A stretch of 64,000 nucleotides of DNA from Desulfamplus sp. (GTDB lineage Bacteria > Desulfobacterota > Desulfobacteria > Desulfobacterales > Desulfobacteraceae). Location: the NCBI GenBank assembly GCA_015232455.1, contig JADFZQ010000014.1, positions 1-64,000 of the forward strand. Reading direction: 5' to 3'. The notes below the pieces were generated by a model. That model did not search any database. It was given only the letters and a program-made list of their open reading frames with translations, and had not been told where the DNA came from. Shown here in pieces: positions 15,573 to 25,026 of the stretch. Each line of letters opens with the position of its first letter. The stretch's first letter is position 1. The position numbers and the translations under genes were made by a program.

Positions 15573-17450
15573 ATGAAATTAGAGTCTCTTATTTCAGCAG
15601 CAGCGGGCAGAGAAAAGGCTGATATTCTTTTTATAAATGGTAAGGTTATTAATGTTTTTACAGGTGAAATACTCAAACAGAGTGTAGCTGTAAAAGATGG
15701 TTATATTTGTGGATTAGGTGGGATTTGCAAAAAAGAGAATCCAAACTTAAACATAGATGTAGCAGGATTAGAATATCAAGCAGATAAGATCATTGATTTA
15801 CAAGGAATGTATCTTGCCCCAGGATTTATTGATGCTCATGTTCACATTGAAAGTTCAATGGTTACTCCTGCCCAATTTGCAAAGGGAGTTGCAGCTTTTG
15901 GAACTACAACTGTTATTGCTGACCCTCACGAAATTGCAAATGTAATGGGTATAGAAGGTGTTCAATATATGATTAAATCAGCAGAGAATCAGCCGATGAA
16001 TATATTGTTTGCCTCTCCTTCATGTGTTCCAGCAACAGATATGGAGACCTCTGGTGCTGTCCTTGATGCTAAAACAGTTGCAAACCTATTGCAAAATGAA
16101 AAAATAGTTGCTCTTGCTGAGATGATGAACTACCCGGGAGTTATCTTCACAGCTTCTGAAGTTATGGCAAAAATAGATGCTGCCCACAAAGTTAAGAAAA
16201 GAGTTGATGGACATGCTCCTTCTGTTACTGGTAAAAATCTTAATGCCTACGCATCTGCTGGAATTTACAGCGACCATGAGTGTTCAACTGCTACAGAAGC
16301 TCTTGAGAAGTTAAGGCTTGGAATCCATATCATGGTAAGAGAGGGAACTTGTGCAAAAAATCTTGATGATCTTTTGCCAGCAATAAACGAACAAACGTGG
16401 CATAAGATGATGTGGTGCAGCGATGACCGCCACCCTGAAGAGATACTGACTCAAGGACATATTGATTACATTATCAGAAAAGCTATAAAATCAGGCATTA
16501 ATCCAGTTAGGGCGATTCAGATGGCAACAATTAATTGTGCTAACTACTTTAGAATAGATGATATTGGTGCAATTGCTCCAAAAAGAAGAGCAGATATGGT
16601 TGTGTTTAAAGATATTGAAAATCCAATAATTGAAAAGGTCTTTGTAAAAGGGGTTTTAGTTGCTGAGAATGGTAGTTGTGTTAATTCATCGATTAAAGTA
16701 GAAAAATCAGAAGAGATACCAACTGTTATGAATTTTGATCTAAATAAAATTGATTTTTCAATTAAGTGCAAAGGCTATAGTTTTCCAGATAATTATTTTC
16801 CCCCTCCCCAGTCCTCCCCAAGGGGAGGAGATGACTATTCTCCCTCCCAATTGGGGAGGGGGAAGGATGTGGGGCAACAGGAATTGCCAATTAAAGCAAA
16901 AGTTATAAAAATTATACCTAATCAAATCATAACAGAAGAGAGTTGCATGGAAGTATTGCAAAAAGATGGCTATGCTATGTCTGATACAAGCCGAGATATG
17001 ATAAAGATTGCAGTGATTGAACGCTATTCAGGAAAGACAGGCATGGCAAAAGGGTTTGTTAATGGTTTAGGTTTTAAAAAAGGGGCTATTGCCTCAACAG
17101 TTGCACATGATTCTCATAATATTATTGTTGCTGGTGCAGATGATGACGATATGTTGTGTGCTGTAAATGCTGTAAAAGAGATGGGCGGAGGTTTTGTTGT
17201 AGTGTGCAAAAAAGAGGTGATTGCAAATCTTCCCTTGCCTGTGGCAGGTTTAATGTCAGAGGAATCTTTAGAATCAGTCAACTTATCAATGGGTAGAGTC
17301 TTAAAAGCCGCTCAATCTCTTGGCTCAAAATTATCAGACCCATTTATGGCACTTGGATTTCTTGCCTTGCCCGTGATTCCAGCTTTAAAGATAACTGATA
17401 AAGGGCTTGTTGATGTTAATAAATTTGCGTTAGTTGAGCTTTTTTGTTGA
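15573..17450 (+). CDS. ade: Adenine deaminase, with in-frame repeat insertion
   Basis: This metal-dependent amidohydrolase converts adenine to hypoxanthine in purine salvage. The two-domain layout is intact. The N-terminal barrel carries GFIDAHVHIESSMVTP (His89, His91), DPHEIANVMG, VDGHAPSV and the WCSDDRHP Asp. The C-terminal adenine-deaminase domain contains IASTVAHDSHNIIVAGAD. At 625 residues it is 25-50 longer than usual. Residues ~408-437 (PPPQSSPRGGDDYSPS region) are encoded by a GC-rich palindromic element and lie between the two domains. ATG at 15573 has AAGGA upstream. It is the only plus-strand gene between 9.3 and 64 kb, convergent with cheB. Confidence 0.93.
   Translation: MKLESLISAAAGREKADILFINGKVINVFTGEILKQSVAVKDGYICGLGGICKKENPNLNIDVAGLEYQADKIIDLQGMYLAPGFIDAHVHIESSMVTPAQFAKGVAAFGTTTVIADPHEIANVMGIEGVQYMIKSAENQPMNILFASPSCVPATDMETSGAVLDAKTVANLLQNEKIVALAEMMNYPGVIFTASEVMAKIDAAHKVKKRVDGHAPSVTGKNLNAYASAGIYSDHECSTATEALEKLRLGIHIMVREGTCAKNLDDLLPAINEQTWHKMMWCSDDRHPEEILTQGHIDYIIRKAIKSGINPVRAIQMATINCANYFRIDDIGAIAPKRRADMVVFKDIENPIIEKVFVKGVLVAENGSCVNSSIKVEKSEEIPTVMNFDLNKIDFSIKCKGYSFPDNYFPPPQSSPRGGDDYSPSQLGRGKDVGQQELPIKAKVIKIIPNQIITEESCMEVLQKDGYAMSDTSRDMIKIAVIERYSGKTGMAKGFVNGLGFKKGAIASTVAHDSHNIIVAGADDDDMLCAVNAVKEMGGGFVVVCKKEVIANLPLPVAGLMSEESLESVNLSMGRVLKAAQSLGSKLSDPFMALGFLALPVIPALKITDKGLVDVNKFALVELFC
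16797..16885. repeat. GC-rich palindromic element inserted in frame in ade
   Basis: CCCCTCCCCAGTCCTCCCC, AAGGGGAGGAG, then CCCTCCCAATTGGGGAGGGG and a TGTGGGGC end make a ~75-bp element of strongly different base composition from its surroundings. The same element in the opposite orientation lies in the intergenic space at 46861-46938. Its length keeps the adenine deaminase frame open. Confidence 0.85.
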
Positions 17451-17483
17451 TAAATTTGGATTAGCTGAGCGTTTTTTGTTGAT
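17421..17483 (+). repeat. Tandem duplication at the ade stop codon
   Basis: AAATTTGCGTTAGTTGAGC...TTTGTTGAT (17421-17451) is followed directly by a diverged copy AAATTTGGATTAGCTGAGCG...TTTGTTGAT (17452-17483). The first copy ends with the TGA stop of ade. The second is untranslated and reaches the cheB stop from the other side. Confidence 0.8.
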
Positions 17484-18814
17484 TACAACCTGCTTTTTTT
17501 GACAAGTTCCATTATTCTTTCAGCAATTTGGTCTTCTGAATGAACTTCGTCTGCTTCGTTAGCTTCTACAACTGCCCCTGGCATACCCCAAACTACGGAG
17601 CTTTTTTCATCTTGTGCTAAAGAGTAACCACCTTTTCTACGAATGGCAGCCACTCCTGACAAACCATCATGCCCCATACCTGTTAGGATAACTGCCAACA
17701 CATTTCCGCCAAATACCATTGCAACTGAACGAAACAGCACATCTACAGATGGGCGGCAATTATGAATTGGTGGTGAATCAACAAGAGCAATTTGAATAGT
17801 TGAACTATTTTTAATTAACGATTTATCTCTAATAGCAGAACCAATTTTAAGATCAGAGTTTTTTGTAGCTTGAGCTTGAGGTTCTTCTATTTTTCTTACA
17901 ACAATATGATGACCTCCTGGGGCAATATACATTGTTCCACTCTCTAAAAGCTGATTCTCTTTAGCTTCGACAACAGTGATTGCTGAAGTTCTATTCAAAC
18001 TTTCAGCTAAAGAGGCTGTAAATATTGGGGGCATGTGCTGAACTGTTAGAATAGGGACGGGAAAATCTTTTGATATTCTTGGGATTATATTTTTTAATGT
18101 GTTAGGACCACCTGTAGAGACTCCAATTGCTACAACGTCAATTCGTTTAATCTCTCGTTTTTTAAATTTGGATATAGGAGAAGGAGAGGGTAGGGGTGTT
18201 AATAACTTGTTAGTAGAAGTATCTTCAGATTGAACCTTGCTGCTAAAGCCGTGAATCTTAATTTGGCTGTTAGTTTGGCTATTAGTAGATGTTGGAGTTT
18301 CAACTTGATTTGGAGTATCAACTTGAGTTGTAGTGTCAACTTGCTCTTTAAAATAGAGTTCTCTTTCCCTAACTGGATAAATCCTACGTGCCTCTTTGGA
18401 GGCTTTCATTGCTTTAGATAGAGCTATTAATGGGTTCAAAAGAGATTTTAGTTCTGCAAAGGCAGCATCAGGAGATGCTGCCTTTGGTTTTGGTATGAAA
18501 TCTAATGCCCCTCTCTCTAATGCTTTAACTGTAAGTTCAGCCCCCTCTTTATCAACGCCGCTAACCATAATAACATTAATATTTGGATATTTTGCCTTAA
18601 TATGACCAAGAGCTTCAAGTCCGTCCATTTCAGGCATTACAATATCCATAATTACCAAATCTGGCTCAGATAGCTCTATCTTTTTTAAAGCTATTTTGCC
18701 ATTTGAAGCAACACCCATTAAATCAATATCTGGTATCTCTTCTATTAGAGTTGATAAAAGTTGCCTGTAAAAGATAGTATCATCAACTACAAGTATTTTT
18801 AAATTATTGCTCAT
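17483..18814 (-). CDS. cheB: CheB chemotaxis protein-glutamate methylesterase/deamidase
   Basis: The 443-residue response regulator enzyme has receiver domain residues 5-125 with phospho-acceptor Asp57 (LVIMDIVMPEMDG). A long Q/T-rich linker carries a short QVDTTTQVDTPNQVETP repeat (~160-220). The methylesterase domain follows, with its Ser in AIGVSTGGPNTL, His in TVQHMPPIF and Asp in ILTGMGHDG. CheB removes methyl groups from chemoreceptors to reset sensitivity. The linker is unusually long and repetitive. It is the last gene of the chemosensory operon, separated from the receptor gene by a palindromic repeat. No CheR is present in the window. Confidence 0.95.
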   Translation of the reverse strand: MSNNLKILVVDDTIFYRQLLSTLIEEIPDIDLMGVASNGKIALKKIELSEPDLVIMDIVMPEMDGLEALGHIKAKYPNINVIMVSGVDKEGAELTVKALERGALDFIPKPKAASPDAAFAELKSLLNPLIALSKAMKASKEARRIYPVRERELYFKEQVDTTTQVDTPNQVETPTSTNSQTNSQIKIHGFSSKVQSEDTSTNKLLTPLPSPSPISKFKKREIKRIDVVAIGVSTGGPNTLKNIIPRISKDFPVPILTVQHMPPIFTASLAESLNRTSAITVVEAKENQLLESGTMYIAPGGHHIVVRKIEEPQAQATKNSDLKIGSAIRDKSLIKNSSTIQIALVDSPPIHNCRPSVDVLFRSVAMVFGGNVLAVILTGMGHDGLSGVAAIRRKGGYSLAQDEKSSVVWGMPGAVVEANEADEVHSEDQIAERIMELVKKSRL

Positions 18815-18848
18815 ATATTCAAGGTCATAAAGTTAGTTCGCCTAAACT

Positions 18849-18876
18849 GTAGAGACGCATAGCCATGCGTCTCTAC
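18849..18876. repeat. Palindromic element core between mcp and cheB
   Basis: Arms GTAGAGACGCAT and ATGCGTCTCTAC are perfect 12-base complements around an AGCC loop. The preceding bases (TTCAAGGTCATAAAGTTAGT, then CGCCTAAACT) match the left flank of the element at 56625-56730. It sits in the 67-bp gap of an operon and may form a hairpin in the mRNA. No U-run follows, so it is not a typical terminator. Confidence 0.8.
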
Positions 18877-18881
18877 TATCA

Positions 18882-21134
18882 TTACAAGTTGAACTGCTTT
18901 ACAACTTCAGACAATGATGCTGCCATCTTAGATAGCTCTCTTGATGATTCATTAGTCTGACTTGCACCAATTGCAGTCTCTTTTGAAGCAGCACTAATAC
19001 CTTGAATATTTTGAGATATATCATTAACACCTTTAGCAGCTTCTACAGAAGAGCGGGCAACCTCTGATATACCGTTAGATAATTCACCAACATGACGGGC
19101 AACCTCTGATGCAACTTTTGATATTTCATCTGTAGAACGGGCAATTTCATTGACCAACTCAGATGATTCACCAGCCTTTTGTGCAACCTCTTTTACAGTA
19201 CGTGCGTTATCTGTAACAGAGCGAGAAATTTCTCCAGCAGTAGATGTCTGCTCTTCAACTGCTGATGCAATCGTCTCATTAATAGCCGCGATTTCAGTAA
19301 TTACTTTACTTATCTCAGAAATAGCATCAACAACCATATTGGTGCTGTTTTGAATCTGCTCAATCTGTCCAGAAATCTCATCAGTTGCCTCTGCGGACTG
19401 TTTTGCAAGTGCCTTAACTTCTCCTGCAACAACTGCAAAACCTTTACCAGCTTCACCAGCTCCAGCAGCTTCAATTGTTGCATTTAGTGCCAACATATTT
19501 GTCTGGTCAGCAATATCTTTAATAACTCCAACCACTTTGCCAATCTGTTTTGAGGCATTTACTAACGCTTGCATCTTTTCATTAATTTTTTCTGTTGCCT
19601 TACTTGCACTTTGTGAAACTCTACTTGCTTGACTTGTATTTTTAGCAACTTCATTAAGAGAGGCTGTCATCTCTTCAACTGCAACGGCAACCGTGTTAAT
19701 GCCCATTGCTATTGAGTCACTGTCATAAGCCATTTTTTTAACATTGTCTGCTGTCCTATGTGCAGATTCAGCAACATTTGAGAATGTTGAAGACATCTCT
19801 TCTGTCATAGCAGCAATATTAGAAACTGACGAGCTTGATTGCTCTGCAGCAGAGGCAACAATGCTCACACTTGCAGATATTTGTTCAGAAGCTGCTGCAA
19901 CCATACCAGATTGAGAATTCATCTCCTCTGCTGCTGCTGCCATTTGAGTAGATACAGAAGATAGTTCTTTAGAAGAGCCAGATAAATTGTGTGTAGTTTG
20001 GGCAATATCTTTAATAATATTAGAGAGATTTTCTGTCATCTGCTTCATATTTGCATAAACGCCTACGATCTTTTTACCATCTTTATTTGATGTAAACGTA
20101 AGATCGCCTTTTGCGATTCTATCAGCAATTTGAGCTATTTCTGCAGGATCACCGCCTAACTGATTTGCAACGCTGTTAGTTATTAGAACAATTAGCAATA
20201 TCCCAACAAATAAAGCTACTACGCTTGCAATAATAATTGTGTTAACGGCTTTTTTGTTAGAGCTTTCAACACGAGGACCAATTTGGTCTTGAACACTTTT
20301 AATACTTACCTTAATCTCTTCAACTAAAGCTATGATTCCTGGTCCAGTCTTATTTAAAATTTCATCTCTTAAAGTATTGCGTTTTACTGTTATCTCAACA
20401 AATTTAGTAATTGCAGTGATATATGCCTCTTTAGCTGCAATAGCTTGCTCTAATAATTTACGCATATCTGAATTTTGTAACTCTCTATTAATTATATTTA
20501 GATTCTCCTGCATATAGTCAAACTCTTCTATAGCTTTATCAAAAGAAGCCAGCTCATTAGTTGTTAAATATTTTTGAGCATGAAGTCGAGCTAAGAGTAG
20601 ATCATGGATAGCCAGACCAGCATGAAAAGCTAACATGATATTATTCTCTTTTTGAGAACCACTCATAATTGCATTTAAAGCCTTTTCAGCTTCAGGAGCT
20701 TTTACAATAAGAACTGAATTTATTATTTCATTGCCCTTCTCTTGAAGGAGATCAATTTCGTTAAAAGCTGAGTTATATTTAAGGCGAAACTCATCAATCT
20801 GATTTATTTTTTTGGCTCGTTCAGGGTCTTTAATATCTTGATGAGCCTGTTTTAAAAAACCTTCCATCTTTTCATAATATTGATCATATTGTTTATGAAA
20901 CTCTTCATTTCCTGTAACGATAAAATCTTTGGCATTCATACACGCCATAAGCATATTAGATTGCAGTTGACTTACCAAGTTAGAATTACGAGCCATCCTA
21001 CGATAATCTTGAAATCCTGTAGATGAACTGTTCAAAGCAAGAAAAGCTATACCAGATACAATACCTAAAAGGGCAAGAACCGTAAAAAATCCACCCATCA
21101 ATTTACTTCGCAGTGAAATAGCCTTGATATTCAT
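18882..21134 (-). CDS. Methyl-accepting chemotaxis protein
   Basis: The 750-residue chemoreceptor has membrane segment 1 at about residues 12-32 and a helical periplasmic domain (~33-300, four-helix-bundle type, without PAS or Cache motifs I can recognise). Membrane segment 2 ([20 protein letters not shown]) lies near 300-322, followed by a HAMP domain containing [20 protein letters not shown] and a long signalling bundle. The hairpin tip that binds CheA/CheW has the core [19 protein letters not shown]. The ligand is unknown. It is encoded between cheW and cheB in the operon, so it is probably the dedicated receptor of this array. Confidence 0.95.
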   Translation of the reverse strand: MNIKAISLRSKLMGGFFTVLALLGIVSGIAFLALNSSSTGFQDYRRMARNSNLVSQLQSNMLMACMNAKDFIVTGNEEFHKQYDQYYEKMEGFLKQAHQDIKDPERAKKINQIDEFRLKYNSAFNEIDLLQEKGNEIINSVLIVKAPEAEKALNAIMSGSQKENNIMLAFHAGLAIHDLLLARLHAQKYLTTNELASFDKAIEEFDYMQENLNIINRELQNSDMRKLLEQAIAAKEAYITAITKFVEITVKRNTLRDEILNKTGPGIIALVEEIKVSIKSVQDQIGPRVESSNKKAVNTIIIASVVALFVGILLIVLITNSVANQLGGDPAEIAQIADRIAKGDLTFTSNKDGKKIVGVYANMKQMTENLSNIIKDIAQTTHNLSGSSKELSSVSTQMAAAAEEMNSQSGMVAAASEQISASVSIVASAAEQSSSSVSNIAAMTEEMSSTFSNVAESAHRTADNVKKMAYDSDSIAMGINTVAVAVEEMTASLNEVAKNTSQASRVSQSASKATEKINEKMQALVNASKQIGKVVGVIKDIADQTNMLALNATIEAAGAGEAGKGFAVVAGEVKALAKQSAEATDEISGQIEQIQNSTNMVVDAISEISKVITEIAAINETIASAVEEQTSTAGEISRSVTDNARTVKEVAQKAGESSELVNEIARSTDEISKVASEVARHVGELSNGISEVARSSVEAAKGVNDISQNIQGISAASKETAIGASQTNESSRELSKMAASLSEVVKQFNL

Positions 21135-21211
21135 TTTTTCTACTCCTTCTTAAAATTAATTCATATCTCTATTAATTCGTATTTTTAAGTTATTGCCTAT
21201 TCCTGTTGCTG

Positions 21212-21706
21212 TTACATGCAAGCATCAAGCATAATCTTTTCTAACATTGCATTCACATCAAGAATGATAATAAGCTGTTTTCCCTTTTTTATTACCCCTT
21301 CAATCAAAGCCTCTTCAGCTTCTTCTAAATTGGGAGGTGCTGGAAAAATATCTGAATTTTCTATAGTTATCACATCGTCCATCTGATCAATTAATAATCC
21401 TACAATATCCTTTCCCAAAGAGATGTTCCCAACCATTCCACTTTTTTTATATTTTTCAATATCATCGTCAGTTTTTAAGACTAAAAGACGGCTGGTAGCA
21501 ACATTTTCAGATGCGGCTCTGCCTAAGCAAATATTTAGATCAATAACAGTTACAACACGACCTCTTAAGTTCATCAAACCTTTTAAATGAGCAGGTGAAT
21601 CAGGAATTGGAGTAATTGACATGTGGCGGTAAACCTCTTTTATCAACAAAATATCAATTCCTAATCGGCTATTTCCAAGAATAAATGTAGCAATCTGCCG
21701 ACTCAT
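21212..21706 (-). CDS. cheW: CheW coupling protein
   Basis: This 164-residue single CheW domain links receptors to the CheA kinase at the inner face of the membrane. Typical strands are present: QIATFILGNSRLGIDILLI at the start and AHLKGLMNLRGRVVTVIDL, the receptor/CheA-binding region. The start codon overlaps the cheA stop as TAATG, so translation is coupled. Length is normal. Confidence 0.94.
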   Translation of the reverse strand: MSRQIATFILGNSRLGIDILLIKEVYRHMSITPIPDSPAHLKGLMNLRGRVVTVIDLNICLGRAASENVATSRLLVLKTDDDIEKYKKSGMVGNISLGKDIVGLLIDQMDDVITIENSDIFPAPPNLEEAEEALIEGVIKKGKQLIIILDVNAMLEKIMLDACM

Positions 21707-24700
21707 TATGCCACCTCCTTCTTATATTTTCCTTCATGAGCCAATTCATTTTTTTGATTAGCTGAGCATGAATCTGAATCACTATCAGATATACTATCAA
21801 GTCTATTATTCATACTATTATCAAGCCTATTGTTCTCTAACATTTTGTAGAGCTTATCAAGCAGCCTCTCTTTATTCAACTTTGCTTCCCATTGAGTAAA
21901 TCCTGCTTTAAAACCCTTTTGAGGGTCTATATCTTCTGCCAATGATGTTACAGCCATCACAGGCAAATCCTTAAAACGAATATCTGAGCGGATTGCACGA
22001 ATAGTCTGCCAGCCGTCCATTTCAGGCATTATAATGTCAAGAATAACACCATCAACTTTCTGTCCATAGAGAATATCAAGAGCTTGTTTGCCATTTTCCG
22101 CCTCAATAACATCGTATCCAGCAGATATTAGATAGTCTCTTTCAACCATTCTAAAAAATGGAGTATCCTCTACAATCAGAATCTTTTTTAAATCAGAGTT
22201 AAGCTTTAGATTACTCTTATTGCGATACCATTCAGGGGCTGCTAACTCAAAGAGGAGATACATATCTGGTAGCAGTGTGATTCTATTCTCCAATATTGCA
22301 GAGCCAAAAAGACCCGGGGCAGCTATTGACTTGGTATCTATATCAACCACAGCATTAATTGTCCCCTCTACATTATGAATTATGATCCCCATAGGGTATT
22401 TCATCTGCTTTGGAATAATAACTCCGATAGTCTCATCTGGTAACCTTTCAGGGCGTGTTATAGGCAGATAATCTTCAAGAAAGACAAGTCTTAATTTTGA
22501 ACCTTGATATTGAAGGTATTGCTGATCTTTTATCTTTTCAATTGTTGATGCCTTGATTCTTTCAATGCGGGAGATAAGCTCTAAAGGCAAGGCAAACTTT
22601 TCAGGGGTATTATTATTAAAGAGCAAAAGTGTCTGGAGGTCTTTTCCATCGTGTTTTGTATCTGTTTTATGTTTAATATCAGCTTTTGCTTTTTTTCTAT
22701 ATTTTTCTAAATCAATATGATGCAGTTTTGCCTTTTCAAATATACCAGCAGCATCAAGGATAAGCGAAACAGAACCATTTCCCATTATGCTTGCACCGCT
22801 AAAACACTTCTGGCTTTTAAGATAGCGTGGCAAAGGCTTTACAACAATCTCTTCAATATTTTCTACTGCATCAACCAAAAGCCCAAATTGAGACATTCCA
22901 TGTTTAATTACAACTATCCTTGCAGGCTCTGTTGAGCCATAAATATCTATTTTTTCTCTTCCACTCTCGTTAATATTGAGCACATCTTTGAGTGAAATAA
23001 GAGGTAACAACATATTTCTCAAACGGAGAATAAGTGATTTTTGAACAAGCTCAATACGGTCTTTTATTTCATCAGGATCGATAAGCACAAGCTCGTCAAT
23101 ATTTGCTTCTGGCAGAATAAAACATTGTCCTCCAGATTGTATTACAAGACCAGATACAATTGCTAATGTTAATGGCAGCACAAGGCTTATTGTTGTCCCT
23201 TCATAAAGTGTGCTGTTAATATCAACTGTTCCGCCTAACTGCTTGATGTTGGTCATTACAACGTCCATTCCAACACCTCGTCCACTTACGGCTGAAATCT
23301 GTTTTGCAGTTGAAAAACCGGGTTTAAAAATGAGCATCATCAGCTCTTTGTCTCCCATTTCGTTCATCTGCTCTTTAGTAATTATCTCTTTTTCAACAGC
23401 TTTTTCTCCAACAAGTTTGCAATTAATACCACCGCCATCATCAATAATATCAATATAGACATGACCAGCTTGATGATATGCTTTTAGCTGGATTGTTCCT
23501 TGTCTTGGTTTTCCCGATTTTTCTCTATAATCTGGCTCTTCAATCCCATGATCAACACTGTTACGAATAAGGTGAGTTAAAGGGTCAGATAGTGCTTCAA
23601 TAATTGATTTATCAAGCTCTACATCTTCCCCGTGTGTTACAAGCCTTATCTCTTTATCTAACTGTTTGGCAAGATCACGAACTATTCTCTGAAACTTACC
23701 AAAAATGATAGATACTGGCTGCATTCTCATCTGCATAATTTTTTCTTGCATCTCTGTTGTGATGCGGCTTATGTGCTGAATAGCAAAGTTAAGCCCTGGA
23801 GTATCTTTTATTAACGGCATGGCGATCTGGTTAAGCTGATTTCTCCCCAAAACCATCTCACCAGCAAGGTTTACAAGATCGTTTAAGAAATTAACCCCAA
23901 CTTTTATCTTCTCTTCTGTTTGTATTGTGTTTGTGATTTTTAATTCAGGTTCAATTGTAGGTGTAGATTGAGGTTGTTTTGTAATTCTGAATTCAGGCTC
24001 TTTTGAAGGTATGAATTGTTGTTCGTTTGTGATTTTGAGTTCAGGTTTTGTTGAAGTTATTGATTGATGTTTGTTTATTATTGGTAATTGAGATTCTGTA
24101 TATATTTTATCAGCTTTATTAACTTTATCTGTAATATTCTTAGGAGGTGTTTTCAATTCAGGCTCCATCTTGATTTCAGCTTTTTCAAGATGATGCTCTT
24201 GAGCATGAATCTGAATCTGAATATCAATCGGGATAATTCTCTCTTTTGGAATACCCAATACAGTTGGTAGAGACTCTTCTTCAAGAAATGTTGCAAAGGC
24301 AAATACAAATTTAATTTCGTTATCTAAACAGTCAGCAAGACCTTGAATCATATCAATATCAAGTCTTGATTCAATTAAATCGCCATTTGAGACAATGCTG
24401 TTGATTAAATCAAGCGGAGTTTTACCCTTTTCAGTTAAATCTTTTTTTAAATAGACTGTTATAGTGTAGAGGCAGAGCCTATTTCTAACAAATTTATCTA
24501 ACTCATTTTTAGCAACATCAAATTTTCTGGGTTCTTGACCAGTTGGACTCTTTTCTTTAATTGTAATTATCTTTTCTTCTTTTACCTGTTCAGCAACAAA
24601 ATCGTTATTGTTTTGAGTTGTAACAGTGTTAGAGAGTTTATTAGAAGGGTGTATAATAGCTGTCAATCTCTCAATTTCAGGCTTTATGTTAAAATTTTCA

Positions 24701-25026
24701 CTGTTACCAATATCATCAAACATCGACTTGAGTGCATCAATACCTGAAAAAAGTGCATCAATAAATTCAGGGCTTGCTTTAATATTTCCCTCACGAAGCA
24801 TAGAAAGGAGATTTTCTATAACATGCGAGAGATTACCGATATTTTTAAGTCCAAAAAAGCCAGATGCACCTTTTATGCTGTGAACCGCACGAAATATTCC
24901 ATTGATGATTTGAGAGTCAATGTTATCAATACTTTTTTCCATCTCTAAAAGGTCAGGCTCAATTGATTCTAAATGCTGAATAGACTCCTCAACAAAAACT
25001 TTAATCAACTCGTCCTGATCCATCAT
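21706..25026 (-). CDS. cheA: Hybrid CheA histidine kinase with C-terminal receiver
   Basis: The 1106-residue kinase has a P1 HPt domain with phospho-acceptor His49 (FRAVHSIKGASGF) and a long linker with a threefold ~16-residue repeat (KPELKITN, EPEFRITK, EPELKITN). The dimerisation/H-ATPase core carries N, G1 and G2 boxes (HLIRNSVDHGIE, IIDDGGGINC, VSGRGVGMDVV). A CheW-like P5 domain follows, then a second CheW-like region (~780-950) and a receiver with Asp in GVILDIIMPEMDG (~1010). The C-terminal tail is Ser/Asp/Asn-rich. It phosphorylates CheB and probably its own receiver as a phosphate sink. It is coupled to the upstream gene by an ATGA overlap. Confidence 0.94.
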   Translation of the reverse strand: MMDQDELIKVFVEESIQHLESIEPDLLEMEKSIDNIDSQIINGIFRAVHSIKGASGFFGLKNIGNLSHVIENLLSMLREGNIKASPEFIDALFSGIDALKSMFDDIGNSENFNIKPEIERLTAIIHPSNKLSNTVTTQNNNDFVAEQVKEEKIITIKEKSPTGQEPRKFDVAKNELDKFVRNRLCLYTITVYLKKDLTEKGKTPLDLINSIVSNGDLIESRLDIDMIQGLADCLDNEIKFVFAFATFLEEESLPTVLGIPKERIIPIDIQIQIHAQEHHLEKAEIKMEPELKTPPKNITDKVNKADKIYTESQLPIINKHQSITSTKPELKITNEQQFIPSKEPEFRITKQPQSTPTIEPELKITNTIQTEEKIKVGVNFLNDLVNLAGEMVLGRNQLNQIAMPLIKDTPGLNFAIQHISRITTEMQEKIMQMRMQPVSIIFGKFQRIVRDLAKQLDKEIRLVTHGEDVELDKSIIEALSDPLTHLIRNSVDHGIEEPDYREKSGKPRQGTIQLKAYHQAGHVYIDIIDDGGGINCKLVGEKAVEKEIITKEQMNEMGDKELMMLIFKPGFSTAKQISAVSGRGVGMDVVMTNIKQLGGTVDINSTLYEGTTISLVLPLTLAIVSGLVIQSGGQCFILPEANIDELVLIDPDEIKDRIELVQKSLILRLRNMLLPLISLKDVLNINESGREKIDIYGSTEPARIVVIKHGMSQFGLLVDAVENIEEIVVKPLPRYLKSQKCFSGASIMGNGSVSLILDAAGIFEKAKLHHIDLEKYRKKAKADIKHKTDTKHDGKDLQTLLLFNNNTPEKFALPLELISRIERIKASTIEKIKDQQYLQYQGSKLRLVFLEDYLPITRPERLPDETIGVIIPKQMKYPMGIIIHNVEGTINAVVDIDTKSIAAPGLFGSAILENRITLLPDMYLLFELAAPEWYRNKSNLKLNSDLKKILIVEDTPFFRMVERDYLISAGYDVIEAENGKQALDILYGQKVDGVILDIIMPEMDGWQTIRAIRSDIRFKDLPVMAVTSLAEDIDPQKGFKAGFTQWEAKLNKERLLDKLYKMLENNRLDNSMNNRLDSISDSDSDSCSANQKNELAHEGKYKKEVA

